The notes under the pieces were generated by a model. The model did no database searches. It worked only from the letters and a program-made list of their open reading frames with translations, and was not told the DNA's origin. The position numbers were made by a program, and so were the translations under genes. A DNA stretch of 64,000 nt, taken from NCBI RefSeq assembly GCF_003635165.1, contig NZ_ML058604.1:62001-126000 (forward strand). The letters run 5' to 3'. The DNA comes from Burkholderia sp. Nafp2/4-1b. GTDB taxonomy: Bacteria > Pseudomonadota > Gammaproteobacteria > Burkholderiales > Burkholderiaceae. This document shows positions 1 through 8,551 of the stretch, one piece after another. Position 1 is the stretch's first letter; each line of letters starts with the position of its first letter.

Positions 1-338
1 AGCGCGTGAAGCGCGACATCGGGCCGTATTTCCAGCGCCGGCTGCGGGAAGCGCTCGGCGATCATCCGATCGTCGGCGAGATCGCGGGGGCAGGGCTGGT
101 CGCCGGCGTTCAGCTCGCGCGCGATCGTGAACGGCGCGAGCGGTTCGATGGCAGCGTCGATATCGGCACGATCTGCCGCGACTTCTGCTTCAACGGCAAT
201 CTGATCATGCGCGCGACCGGCGACCGGATGCTGCTGTCGCCGCCGCTCGTGATCCGCGAGCAGGAGGTCGACGAGATCGTCGACAAGGCGAAGCGCGCAT
301 TCGATGCGACGGCGGAACGGGTGGGGCGGGCACGGTAG
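1..338 (+). CDS. Class III aminotransferase, C-terminal part (5' end outside window)
   Basis: The reading frame is open from the left edge and stops with TAG at 336-338, so only the last ~110 residues are present. They fit the C-terminal small domain of PLP-dependent class III (omega) aminotransferases: a segment reading GLVAGVQLARDR, then a Cys-containing FNGNLIMRATGDRMLLSPPLV stretch, then an acidic terminal helix. The PLP lysine and cofactor-binding segments lie upstream of the window, so the substrate cannot be inferred. A GTG at 6-8 is internal and not a start. The family call is firm; the enzyme name is open. Confidence 0.8.
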   Translation, partial: RVKRDIGPYFQRRLREALGDHPIVGEIAGAGLVAGVQLARDRERRERFDGSVDIGTICRDFCFNGNLIMRATGDRMLLSPPLVIREQEVDEIVDKAKRAFDATAERVGRAR

Positions 339-454
339 TGACGCGCGACGCTTCGATTGCGGATGGTCGAAGTGTCGTCATTCGCCGCGCCGGGCACGCG
401 CGTAAGGAAGCGGCAGGGGAGGCGGGCCGCAGAAGCGCGACCGCAAAACGAAAA

Positions 455-480
455 GGGCCTGCGTCGTGAGACGCAGGCCC
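455..480 (-). terminator. Rho-independent terminator of tRNA-Val
   Basis: A perfect 11-bp stem (455-465 pairing with 470-480) encloses a GTGA loop. Read on the minus strand it is followed by TTTTCGTTTT, and it lies 10 bases past the CCA end of the tRNA. Confidence 0.8.
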
Positions 481-490
481 TTGAATTCTT

Positions 491-565
491 TGGTGGGCGG
501 TACTGGGATCGAACCAGTGACCCCTGCCGTGTGAAGGCAGTGCTCTACCGCTGAGCTAACCGCCC
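491..565 (-). tRNA. tRNA-Val (anticodon CAC)
   Basis: On the minus strand the sequence folds as a full cloverleaf: acceptor GGGCGGT pairs with ACCGCCC, followed by discriminator A and an encoded CCA. The D arm is GCTC-AGCGGTA-GAGC. The anticodon stem is CTGCC/GGCAG around loop TTCACAC, giving anticodon CAC (reads GUG). The T arm is ACTGG-TTCGATC-CCAGT. The coordinates include the encoded CCA (491-493). Confidence 0.95.
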
Positions 566-577
566 AAAGAAGAAAAG

Positions 578-606
578 ATTATGTCAGGGTTTTCGGGGTT
601 CGTAAA
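578..606 (-). promoter_or_regulatory. Sigma-70 promoter of tRNA-Val
   Basis: On the minus strand there is a -35 TTTACG (606-601), a 17-bp spacer and a -10 CATAAT (583-578). Transcription would start about 6 bases before the mature tRNA. Confidence 0.55.
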
Positions 607-648
607 GTACTTTCTTCAAATATTTTTCAGGCCCACGCAAACAGTGCG

Positions 649-1131
649 TCAGCCGGCCGTCGACGCCTCGACGAGATCGAGGATCGAGCCGTCGCGCTTG
701 AGCGTCGCGAGCACGATGCTCGAATTGATCGACATCACGCCCGTCGCGCGGTGCAGTCGATTGATCACGAAGTCGGAGTAGTGATCGAGGTCGCGTGCAC
801 GCACCGTCAGCACGTAGTTCGAGCCGCCCGTCACGATCTGCGCGGCAATGACTTCCGGCCATTGCCGGATCGCCTCCACGAACCGGTCGTGCCACTCAGG
901 CACGTCCGGCCGCATCGATACGTGCACCAGCGCCTCGAACGCGACGCCGACCTTCTTCGGGTCGATCGTGCAGCGGTAGCCCGAAATGGCGCCGCGTTCC
1001 TCGAGCAGCTTCACGCGCCGCAGGCATGCGGACGGCGACAGCGCGACCGCGTTCGCGAGGTCCTGGTTGCTGATGCGGCCGTCCGTCTCGAGGTGCCGGA
1101 GGATCCGCATGTCGGTTCTATCGAGGGTCAT
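649..1131 (-). CDS. Lrp/AsnC family transcriptional regulator
   Basis: This 160-residue protein has the standard Lrp layout. An N-terminal winged helix-turn-helix (about residues 4-60, including LSPSACLRRVKLLEERGAIS) is followed by a RAM ligand-binding domain (about 70-150). The family binds amino acids and regulates their metabolism. The gene diverges from the aminotransferase at 1325, with about 190 bp between them, so it plausibly senses an amino acid and controls the aminotransferase-RidA-porin-permease set. The target and ligand are inference. No terminator is evident before the tRNA downstream. Confidence 0.9.
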   Translation of the reverse strand: MTLDRTDMRILRHLETDGRISNQDLANAVALSPSACLRRVKLLEERGAISGYRCTIDPKKVGVAFEALVHVSMRPDVPEWHDRFVEAIRQWPEVIAAQIVTGGSNYVLTVRARDLDHYSDFVINRLHRATGVMSINSSIVLATLKRDGSILDLVEASTAG

Positions 1132-1324
1132 TTCGCAGAATCCCGTGAATTTTGAGATGGTAGGCGCAGACTCTACTGCAATCGGCGTGATTCGTCATCG
1201 AAAAGTGAAGCTCATTCTATTTCGTCCTCGATAACATGCGCTCCATGCCTCGATCGCCCGGCGCGACGCGATGTCGTGCCGCCGGCCGGCTCGCCGCGCC
1301 TTCAACTCCTGACGTCATTCCGCC

Positions 1325-2539
1325 ATGTACGACCATATTCCCGCCTATCCGGGCGACCCGATCCTGTCGCTGTTCCAGGCGTTCCAGCAGGACGCGCATC
1401 CGCACAAGGTCAACCTCAGCATCGGTCTCTACTACGACGACGCGGGCCGCATCCCGGTGCTGGAAAGCACGCGTATCGCGGCCGAGCGCCAGCGCGAAGC
1501 CGGCGCGCCGCATACGTATCTGCCGATGGAAGGGCTTGCCGCGTATCGGCAGGGCGTGCAGCGCCTCGTGTTCGGTGCCGACTGCGCGGCGCTCGCGCAA
1601 GGCCGTATCGCGACGCTGCAGACGCTCGGCGGCTCGGGCGCGCTGCGGCTCGGCGCGGAATTCGTGAAGCGCTATTTCCCCGACAGCGCGATCTGGATCA
1701 GCGATCCGACGTGGGACAACCATCGCGTGATCTTCTCGGCGGCCGGCGTCGACGTGCACACGTATCCGTACTACGACGAAGCGCGCAACGACCTGCGCGT
1801 GGACGCGATGCTCGCGGCGCTGGAGGCACTGCCCGCGCGCAGCGTCGTGCTGCTGCAGCCGTGCTGTCACAACCCGACGGGCCTCGATCCCGGCCGCGAT
1901 GCGTGGCGCGCGGTGATCGACGTGCTCGTGCGACGCGGGCTGATTCCCTTCGTCGACATGGCGTACCAGGGCTTCGGCGACGGGCTCGACGACGATGCAT
2001 GGGCCGTGCGCGCGATCGTCGAAGCGGGACTGCCGGCGATCGTCAGCAACTCGTTCTCGAAGAACTTCTCGCTGTACGGCGAGCGCGTCGGCGGGCTGTC
2101 GATCGTCTGCGCGAGCGCGGGTGAAGCGGCGACGGTGCTGAGCCAGTTGCAGGCCGGCGTGCGCCGCACCTATTCGAGCCCGCCGCTGTTCGGCGCGCAG
2201 CTCGTGTCGACGGTGCTGAATGACGACGCGCTGCGGGCGCGCTGGGAAGACGAGGTGGCACAGGTGCGCACGCGCATCAAGCGGATGCGCGGCGCGCTGA
2301 AGGCGCGTCTCGACGCGCGCCTGCCCACGCCGGCGTTCGATGCGCTCGTCACGCAGCGCGGGATGTTCAGCTACACGGGCATCGCGGCGGCCGACGTCGA
2401 TCGACTGCGCGCGTCGCACGGCGTCTATCTGCTGCGCTCCGGCCGCCTGTGCATCGCGGGGCTGAACGACGCGAACGTGGACCACGTCGCGAACGCGATC
2501 GCCGACGTGCTCGGCGGCACGTCGCGCCAGGCTGCCTGA
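1325..2539 (+). CDS. Aromatic-type amino acid aminotransferase (class I, PLP-dependent)
   Basis: The 404-residue protein is of the aspartate/tyrosine aminotransferase (AspC/TyrB) type. The N-terminus (IPAYPGDPILSLFQAF, then VNLSIGLYYDD), a GGSGALRLGAEF segment, SDPTWDNHR and the PLP lysine in SNSFSKNFSLYGERVG (Lys246) are all present. It should transfer the amino group of an aromatic amino acid or aspartate to 2-oxoglutarate in the cytoplasm. Its divergent Lrp regulator and the downstream RidA, porin and permease suggest a role in amino-acid catabolism. It resembles TyrB more than AspC, but substrate preference cannot be settled from sequence. Confidence 0.88.
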   Translation: MYDHIPAYPGDPILSLFQAFQQDAHPHKVNLSIGLYYDDAGRIPVLESTRIAAERQREAGAPHTYLPMEGLAAYRQGVQRLVFGADCAALAQGRIATLQTLGGSGALRLGAEFVKRYFPDSAIWISDPTWDNHRVIFSAAGVDVHTYPYYDEARNDLRVDAMLAALEALPARSVVLLQPCCHNPTGLDPGRDAWRAVIDVLVRRGLIPFVDMAYQGFGDGLDDDAWAVRAIVEAGLPAIVSNSFSKNFSLYGERVGGLSIVCASAGEAATVLSQLQAGVRRTYSSPPLFGAQLVSTVLNDDALRARWEDEVAQVRTRIKRMRGALKARLDARLPTPAFDALVTQRGMFSYTGIAAADVDRLRASHGVYLLRSGRLCIAGLNDANVDHVANAIADVLGGTSRQAA

Positions 2540-2544
2540 GCGGC

Positions 2545-2589
2545 CCAAACGATCCAAACGATCCAAACGATCCAAACGATCCAAACGAC
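2545..2589 (+). repeat. Tandem repeat, 9-bp unit CCAAACGAT x5
   Basis: Five head-to-tail copies of a 9-bp unit start six bases after the aminotransferase stop codon; only the last base of the final copy differs. The array ends 25 bp before the ridA-like start codon. It contains no stop or start codons of note and no dyad symmetry. Confidence 0.95.
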
Positions 2590-2614
2590 CGATCCCGAAC
2601 CGAAGGAGGACACG

Positions 2615-3001
2615 ATGGCAGACACGATCCCGGTCGACTTGCCGCAACTCGGGCAGCCGTTCTCGTGGGCGACCCGCGCGGGCGGACTGATGTTTACCGG
2701 CCACGGGCCGGTCGACGCGTCCGGCGCGATCGTCGGCGACACGATGGCCGAGCAGGCGCGCGTGACGCTCGGCAATCTGGCGAAAGCCGTCGCGGCGGCC
2801 GGCGCGTCGATGGACGACGTCGCGCAGGTGCTCGTCTACCTGTCCGACGTGAAGGCGATGCCCGAATTCGACGCCGAATACCGGCGCCATTTCGTCGAAC
2901 CGTACCCGAACCGCACGTGCGTGGGCGTGCAGGGCTTCGCGCATCCGGACATGCGCGTCGAACTCGTCGCGTACGTCGCGCTGCCGGCGACGCGCGACTA
3001 G
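2615..3001 (+). CDS. RidA family protein (YjgF/YER057c/UK114)
   Basis: The 128-residue protein has the RidA fold signature: FTGHGPVDASGAIVGDTMAEQARVTL..., then VLVYLSDVKAM and the C-terminal RVELVAYVAL strand. Characterised RidA members hydrolyse reactive enamine/imine intermediates released by PLP enzymes, which fits its position directly after an aminotransferase. The conserved arginine near residue 105 of classic RidA aligns with the NRTCVGVQGF region here. That region differs from the usual R-S-A-V, so a sister subfamily is possible. A strong ribosome site (GAAGGAGG) lies 6 bases before ATG. Confidence 0.85.
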   Translation: MADTIPVDLPQLGQPFSWATRAGGLMFTGHGPVDASGAIVGDTMAEQARVTLGNLAKAVAAAGASMDDVAQVLVYLSDVKAMPEFDAEYRRHFVEPYPNRTCVGVQGFAHPDMRVELVAYVALPATRD

Positions 3002-3091
3002 CACGCATGCCGCCGCGCGCGGATTGCAGTACCCACGATCAACAACGAACATCAACCAACATCGACAAACGAGACAAGGATGGAGACGAAG

Positions 3092-4162
3092 ATGAAGTGC
3101 ATCAGTCGATTCGCACTACCGACGATGGCGGGCCTGCTCGCCGCCGGCGCCGCGATGGCGCAGAGCAGCGTGACGCTTTACGGCATCGTGGACCAGAGCA
3201 TTCGCTACACGACGCATGCGAACGCGTCGAACGATGCGAGCGTGCAGATGACCAACGGCGCGATCACCAACAGCCGCTGGGGCTTGAAGGGCAGCGAGGC
3301 GCTCGGCGGCGGGCTGAAGGCCGTCTTCCGGCTCGAGAGCGGCTTCGAGCCGCAGAACGGGCAGCTCGACGGTGCGCTGTTCGGCCGCTACGCGTATGTC
3401 GGCCTCGCGAGCGACTGGGGCACCGTGAAGCTTGGCCGGCAGGCGACCGAGGCGTTCAACCTGTTCGGCGATCTCGATCCGCTGACGGTCGGCAACTACA
3501 CGGCCAACATGTGGCCGTACTTCCTCACGCAGGGCCGCGCGAGCAACGTCGTGAGCTACGACGGCACGTTCGGCGGGTTGAACGTCGGCGCGAGCTACGG
3601 TTTCGGCGGCGTCGCCGGCAGCCTCGGCGCGAATGCGTACTGGGGCACGCACGTGTCGTATACGCTCGGCGGGCTGATGGTCGGCGTGACCTACCAGCAG
3701 GTGCGCGACCTGACGAGCCGCGCGCAGCAGGCGTGGGGCGCGGGCGCACGCTACGCGTTCGGCGCGGCGACGCTGTACGCAGGCTATCTCGGCGGCATCG
3801 ACCGCACGGGCGTGCTCGACCGGCAGTTGCTGAACGCGCCGGGCCGCGACGTGACCTACGGTTCGTTCGCCGACAACCCGCGCCGCGACGCGATCTTCTA
3901 TACCGGCGCGAGCGTGCAGGTCACGCCGGCGATATCGGTGACGGGCGTCGCGTACTACGACGACATCCGCAACGCAAACGGCATCGCCGGTAACGGCGGC
4001 AAGCGCTATACGGGCGTGCTCGAGGCCGAGTACGCGCTGTCGAAGGCCACGCAGGTGTACGCGACGGTCGACTACAACCGGGTGACCGGCGGCGCGTTCA
4101 CCGAAATGCCCGGACGCGGCAACCAGACGGGCGTCGCTGCCGGCTTGCGCCACTTGTTCTAA
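3092..4162 (+). CDS. Gram-negative outer-membrane porin (beta-barrel, OmpC-like)
   Basis: The 356-residue precursor begins with a clear signal peptide ending AMA before QSSVTLYGIVDQSIRY, the usual N-terminus of mature Burkholderia general porins. The sequence alternates polar and apolar residues as in a 16-strand barrel and ends in HLF, the phenylalanine needed for outer-membrane assembly. It includes the typical SRWGLKGSEALGGGLKAVF motif. I prefer the ATG at 3092 because GGAG sits 6 bases before it; an in-frame ATG at 3080 would put four extra residues before the Lys and lacks a spaced ribosome site. It may admit the substrate handled by the neighbouring permease. Confidence 0.92.
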   Translation: MKCISRFALPTMAGLLAAGAAMAQSSVTLYGIVDQSIRYTTHANASNDASVQMTNGAITNSRWGLKGSEALGGGLKAVFRLESGFEPQNGQLDGALFGRYAYVGLASDWGTVKLGRQATEAFNLFGDLDPLTVGNYTANMWPYFLTQGRASNVVSYDGTFGGLNVGASYGFGGVAGSLGANAYWGTHVSYTLGGLMVGVTYQQVRDLTSRAQQAWGAGARYAFGAATLYAGYLGGIDRTGVLDRQLLNAPGRDVTYGSFADNPRRDAIFYTGASVQVTPAISVTGVAYYDDIRNANGIAGNGGKRYTGVLEAEYALSKATQVYATVDYNRVTGGAFTEMPGRGNQTGVAAGLRHLF

Positions 4163-4254
4163 GCATGCGGCGCGCGGTGGCCGGTGCGGTCCGGCACCGG
4201 CCCGTGCGCCGTCGACGTTTCGACCGGATCCACGCTTTCGAACGAGGTCATTCG

Positions 4255-5673
4255 ATGCAATCAGAAGGGCAATTCCAGCACATCGCGGCGCGCGAACAGG
4301 GGCTCCGCCGCACGCTTTCCGCACGGCAGATGGCGATGATCGCGATCGGCGGGGCGATCGGCACCGGTCTCTTTCTCGGCAGCGGGTTCGCGATCGGCTT
4401 CGCAGGCCCGAGCGTGCTCGTGAGCTACGCGATCGGTGCATTCATCTCGCTGCTGCTGATGGGCTGTCTCGCGGAGATGACGGTCGCGCATCCGACCTCC
4501 GGCTCGTTCGGCGCGTACGCCGAACATTACGTGAGCCCATGGGCCGGTTTTCTCGTGCGCTATGCGTACTGGGCGTGCATCGTGCTCGCGGTCGGCACCG
4601 AAGTCACCGCGATCGCGCTGTACATGAAGTACTGGTTCCCGGGCGTGCCGGGCTGGCTGTGGATCGTCGGGTTCTCGGCGCTGCTCGTGTTCGTCAATGC
4701 GCGCAGCGTCGACGTGTTCGGCGCGGTCGAATACGGATTCTCGGTCGTGAAGATCGCGGCGATCGTCGGCTTCATCGTGCTCGGCGCGTATGTGGTATTC
4801 GTCGATCCGGCGCTGGTCGGCGACGGCGCGGCGCGGGCAGGCTTTCACCACTACGTCGATCACCGCGGCTTCTTTCCGAAGGGCATGTGGGGGATGTGGG
4901 TCGCGGTGATCGTGTCGATCTTCAGCTACCTGAGCATCGAGATGATCGCGGTGGCGGCCGGCGAGGCGGAAGATCCCGAGCGTGCGGTGACGCGCGCGTT
5001 CCGCTCGACGATCGTGCGGCTCGTGCTGTTCTACCTCGTCACGCTCGCGCTGATGCTCGCGATCGTGCCGTGGACGTCGGCGGGGCGCGACGAAAGCCCG
5101 TTCGTGAAGGTGATGGAGGCGATCCACCTGCCGGGCGCGGCCGGGCTGATCAACTTCGTGGTGCTGATCGCCGCGCTCTCCGCGATGAACAGCCAGCTCT
5201 ACATCACGACGCGGATGATGTTCAGCCTGTCGCGCGCGGGTCATGCGCCGAAGGCACTGGGCGAAGTGAACGCGCGCGGCGTGCCGTTCGGCGCGCTGCT
5301 GCTGTCGACGCTCGGCATCGCGCTCGCGACGGTGCTGAGCGTGCTGTATCCGGACGCGTCGTTCACGATCATGATGGCGGTGTCGATGTTCGGCGCGCTG
5401 TTCACGTGGATGATGATCTTCGTCACGCATTACTGCTTCCGGCGGCGCCGTGCGGCGCTCGGCCTGCCGGCGCCCGCGTTCCGGATGCGCGGCTTTCCGG
5501 TGTTGACGCTGCTCGGCGCGGCATTGATGCTCGCGGTGATGGTGACGACCTACTTCACGGCCGAATTCCACATGACGCTGATCTTCGGCATTCCGTTCCT
5601 GATTGCGTTGTCGGTCGTGTATGCGGTGTGGTACCGGCGCGCGCAGCCGGTGCTGCAGCCCGAAGCGAAGTAG
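4255..5673 (+). CDS. Amino acid permease (APC superfamily)
   Basis: The 472-residue inner-membrane protein has about 12 hydrophobic segments. It carries the amino-acid/polyamine/organocation signature IAIGGAIGTGLFLGSG in the first segment and the EMTVAHPTSGSFGAYAE loop of the AAT subfamily (GabP, AroP, ProY, CycA). It should import an amino acid with protons. The start at 4255 is chosen because a GAGG ribosome site precedes it and the signature then falls at residue 24; the frame stays open further upstream without support. Together with the aminotransferase, RidA and porin it forms an apparent uptake-and-catabolism set. Confidence 0.9.
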   Translation: MQSEGQFQHIAAREQGLRRTLSARQMAMIAIGGAIGTGLFLGSGFAIGFAGPSVLVSYAIGAFISLLLMGCLAEMTVAHPTSGSFGAYAEHYVSPWAGFLVRYAYWACIVLAVGTEVTAIALYMKYWFPGVPGWLWIVGFSALLVFVNARSVDVFGAVEYGFSVVKIAAIVGFIVLGAYVVFVDPALVGDGAARAGFHHYVDHRGFFPKGMWGMWVAVIVSIFSYLSIEMIAVAAGEAEDPERAVTRAFRSTIVRLVLFYLVTLALMLAIVPWTSAGRDESPFVKVMEAIHLPGAAGLINFVVLIAALSAMNSQLYITTRMMFSLSRAGHAPKALGEVNARGVPFGALLLSTLGIALATVLSVLYPDASFTIMMAVSMFGALFTWMMIFVTHYCFRRRRAALGLPAPAFRMRGFPVLTLLGAALMLAVMVTTYFTAEFHMTLIFGIPFLIALSVVYAVWYRRAQPVLQPEAK

Positions 5674-5720
5674 TGGAGAAGTCACGACGAAGTACCGGCG
5701 CGCAGTAACGACGCGCCAGC

Positions 5721-6623
5721 TCAGCCCGCGAGCGCGGGCAGCGCGTCGATCGATGCGCGCACGTAGTCGGCGAAGCGCAGCGCGACCGGTTCGGCCGTAC
5801 CGCTGCGCTTCAGTTCGAGCGTACGCGATTCGAGCGACGCATCCTTCAGCGGCCGGAACGCGAGCCGGTCGCTCTTCACCTGCTGCAGCACGCGCGGCAC
5901 CAGCGCGATGCCCATTCCAAACTCGATCATCGACAGGATCGTCTGCCACAGCCGCGCCTCGTGACGGATCAGCGGGCTGAAACCCGCGTTCACGCATTGC
6001 GCGATGATCAGGTCGTGATAGTGCGGCGCCGCGTCGCGCGGGAACAGGATGAACGGTTCCGCCGCCAGCGCGGCGAGCGCGACCTGGCGGCGCCGCGCGA
6101 GCGGATGCGCGGCCGGCACGCAGCACACGAACGGCTCCGCGTACACGGGCGCCGATTCGACCTCGGGCGGGCAGTGGCCCCAGTGCGCGTAGCCGAGATC
6201 GATCTGGCCGCGCTGGATTGCCTGAACCTGCGCCTGCGTGTTCATTTCGCTGAGCACGACTTCGACGCTCGGATAGTCGGCCTCGAAGCGCCGCACCGCA
6301 TCGGGCAGCCCGCGATACAGCATCGAATGGACGAAGCCGACCCGCAGCCGGCCGGCGAGACCGGACGCCGAACGCACCGTGAGCCGCTCGGCCTCGGCCG
6401 CCTGCAGCAGCAGCCGGCGCGCTTCGCCGAGCAGCACCGCGCCCGCGTTGGTCAGCGCGACGGTCTTGTTGGTGCGCGCAAAGAGCTGCACGCCGAGCGC
6501 TTCCTCGAACTTGCGGATGTCGAAACTCAGCGCCGGCTGCGAGATGAACAGGCGCTTCGCCGCGCGCCCGAAATGCAGTTCCTCGGCGACCGCCACGAAG
6601 TAGCGCAACTGCCTCAGTTCCAT
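5721..6623 (-). CDS. LysR family transcriptional regulator
   Basis: The 300-residue protein opens with the standard LysR helix-turn-helix (MELRQLRYFVAVAEELHFGR..., then LFISQPALSFDIRKFEEALG), followed by a two-lobed effector domain from about residue 90. The ATG at 6623 has GGAGACACC just upstream; the frame is open further 5' but carries no LysR homology. It diverges from the acyl-CoA dehydrogenase at 6797, the classic arrangement for a LysR activator of a catabolic operon. The ligand is probably an organic acid or its CoA ester (inference). It ends convergent with the permease gene. Confidence 0.92.
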   Translation of the reverse strand: MELRQLRYFVAVAEELHFGRAAKRLFISQPALSFDIRKFEEALGVQLFARTNKTVALTNAGAVLLGEARRLLLQAAEAERLTVRSASGLAGRLRVGFVHSMLYRGLPDAVRRFEADYPSVEVVLSEMNTQAQVQAIQRGQIDLGYAHWGHCPPEVESAPVYAEPFVCCVPAAHPLARRRQVALAALAAEPFILFPRDAAPHYHDLIIAQCVNAGFSPLIRHEARLWQTILSMIEFGMGIALVPRVLQQVKSDRLAFRPLKDASLESRTLELKRSGTAEPVALRFADYVRASIDALPALAG

Positions 6624-6646
6624 GGTGTCTCCTCCCGGGCATCGGC

Positions 6647-6701
6647 ATCGATAAGCGCTGTCTATCGTACCGGATAAATCCTGTATTGGACGCTTATCGA
6701 T
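6647..6701. promoter_or_regulatory. Inverted repeat, candidate LysR operator between divergent genes
   Basis: ATCGATAAGCG (6647-6657) and its exact reverse complement CGCTTATCGAT (6691-6701) flank a 33-bp core in the gap between the LysR gene and the acyl-CoA dehydrogenase gene. The centres are 44 bp apart, about four helical turns, so both sites face the same side of DNA. Spaced paired half-sites of this kind suit LysR tetramers. Confidence 0.5.
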
Positions 6702-6796
6702 CGCGCGCCTACGCTCTGCTGAACGCCTGGCACGACCGGCCGCGCTGCCACGGGGCGGCCACCGATCGACAGCCGGGCCATCACGGAGACGCATGC

Positions 6797-8551
6797 ATGA
6801 ACGACACCGCCCGCACGCCGGACCTCGGCGCAGCCAACAACATCCCCGACAGCCGCGGCATCAATTTCTTCAGGGCCGACCCCGATTTCGGCGCGCTGCT
6901 GAAGCTGCACCTCGGCGCCGCACTTTACGCGGAACTCGAACCGCGACTGCATGCGCTCGGCGAGCGCGTGTCGGGCGAACTCGACGAATGGGCGTCGCGC
7001 GCCGACAAGCATCCGCCTGTGCTCGAACATCGCAACCGGCGCGGCGAAGCCGTGCAGCGCATTGACAAGGATCCCGCGTATGTCGCGCTCGAACGCGTCG
7101 CGTATGCGGAGCTCGGGCTCGCGTCGCTGAGCCACCAATCGGAGGCGGTGGCGCCGCTCGTGAAGTACGCGCTGACGTTCCTGTTCGTGCAGGCCGAATT
7201 CGGATTGTGCTGCCCGGTCAGCATGACCGATTCGCTGACGCGCACGCTGCGCCGTTTCGGCGAGCCGGCACTCGTCGAACACTATCTGCCGAGGCTGGCG
7301 TCGCGCGATTTCGACACGCTGTTCCAGGGCGCGATGTTCATGACCGAGCAGGCAGCCGGCTCCGACGTCGCACGCATCGCGACGCGCGCGGTGCGCGAAA
7401 CGGACGCACAGGGCGGCACGGTATGGCGCCTGTACGGCGACAAATGGTTCTGCTCGAACGCGGACGCCGACCTCGCGATGGTGCTCGCGCGGCCCGACGG
7501 CGCACCGGACGGCATCAAGGGGCTCGCGCTGTTCCTGCTGCCGAAGACGCTGCCGGACGGCACGCGCAACCGCTACCGGATCGTGCGGCTGAAGGACAAG
7601 CTCGGCAGCCGTTCGATGGCGAGCGGCGAGATTGCGCTGGAAGGCGCGCAGGCGTACCTGATCGGCGAGATCGGCCGCGGATTTCACCAGATGGCCGACA
7701 TGATCAACATGTCGCGGCTGTCGAACGGCGTGCGCGCGGCGGGGCTGATGCGGCGCGCGCTGAACGAGGCGCTGCACGTCGCCGCACACCGTGCCGCGTT
7801 CGGCCGCAAGCTGATCGAGATGCCGCTGATGCAGCGCCAGCTGATGAAGATGCTGCTGCCCGCCGAGGCCGCGCGCGCGATGTTCATGCAGATCGCGCTG
7901 CTGCTGCCGCAGGCCGATGCGGGCGACGCGCAGGCCGCGCGCTGCGTGCGCATCCTGACGCCGCTGATCAAGTTCCGCGCGTGCCGCGATGCGCGCCGCG
8001 TGACGGGCGACGCGATGGAAGTGCGCGGCGGCATCGGCTACATCGAGGAATGGAGCGATGCGCGGCTCGTGCGCGATGCGCATCTCGGTTCGATCTGGGA
8101 GGGCACGAGCAACATCGTCGCGCTCGACGTCGCACGCGCCGCGCAGCGCGAGCAGGCGCTCGACGCACTGCGCACGTTTCTCGCCGATCGGCTCGGCGCG
8201 GCGCCGCTGCCCGACGCGAGCCGCGCGGCACTGCGGCGCATTCTCTCGCGCGCATGCGATGCGCTCGCGCGGGTCGCGGCGGACGGCGACGACGCGTGCG
8301 TGCGGCAGGCCGCGTCGGCGCTGTACTACGCGAGCGCGGCCGTGCTGATGGCGTGCGAGGGTGTGCAACTCGCGCCCGATTACCGGCGCCTCGCGCTTGC
8401 GCACCTGATCGTGCGCCACAAGCTGTTGCCGGTCGATCCGCTCGCGCCCGCGTCGCGCGACGACGAAGCGGCGGCGTTCGACGCGCTGGTGCGCGGTGCG
8501 CCGGTGCCGCTCGACATGGCGCTCGACCTGCTGCCGGAGGTCGAGCGATGA
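6797..8551 (+). CDS. Acyl-CoA dehydrogenase family protein (AidB-like subgroup)
   Basis: The 584-residue flavoprotein carries the FMTEQAAGSDV and WEGTSNIVALD motifs and the YGDKWFCSNADADLAMVLAR strand of acyl-CoA dehydrogenases. At about 580 residues it is longer than classical members (~380), and with the extra N- and C-terminal helices it resembles the AidB-like subgroup. It would oxidise an acyl-CoA in the cytoplasm with electrons passing to ETF; a catalytic glutamate cannot be assigned by eye. ATG at 6797 follows GGAGAC. It overlaps the CoA-transferase gene by 4 bases (ATGA), so the two are translationally coupled. Confidence 0.85.
   Translation: MNDTARTPDLGAANNIPDSRGINFFRADPDFGALLKLHLGAALYAELEPRLHALGERVSGELDEWASRADKHPPVLEHRNRRGEAVQRIDKDPAYVALERVAYAELGLASLSHQSEAVAPLVKYALTFLFVQAEFGLCCPVSMTDSLTRTLRRFGEPALVEHYLPRLASRDFDTLFQGAMFMTEQAAGSDVARIATRAVRETDAQGGTVWRLYGDKWFCSNADADLAMVLARPDGAPDGIKGLALFLLPKTLPDGTRNRYRIVRLKDKLGSRSMASGEIALEGAQAYLIGEIGRGFHQMADMINMSRLSNGVRAAGLMRRALNEALHVAAHRAAFGRKLIEMPLMQRQLMKMLLPAEAARAMFMQIALLLPQADAGDAQAARCVRILTPLIKFRACRDARRVTGDAMEVRGGIGYIEEWSDARLVRDAHLGSIWEGTSNIVALDVARAAQREQALDALRTFLADRLGAAPLPDASRAALRRILSRACDALARVAADGDDACVRQAASALYYASAAVLMACEGVQLAPDYRRLALAHLIVRHKLLPVDPLAPASRDDEAAAFDALVRGAPVPLDMALDLLPEVER

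Noticed and set aside
491..565. tRNA-Val as an attachment site for an integrated element
   Set aside because: No integrase gene and no second copy of the tRNA 3' end was noticed nearby.
7207..8547. In-frame upstream extension of the CoA-transferase
   Set aside because: It lies within the acyl-CoA dehydrogenase gene in another frame; the ATGA overlap at 8548 is a better start.
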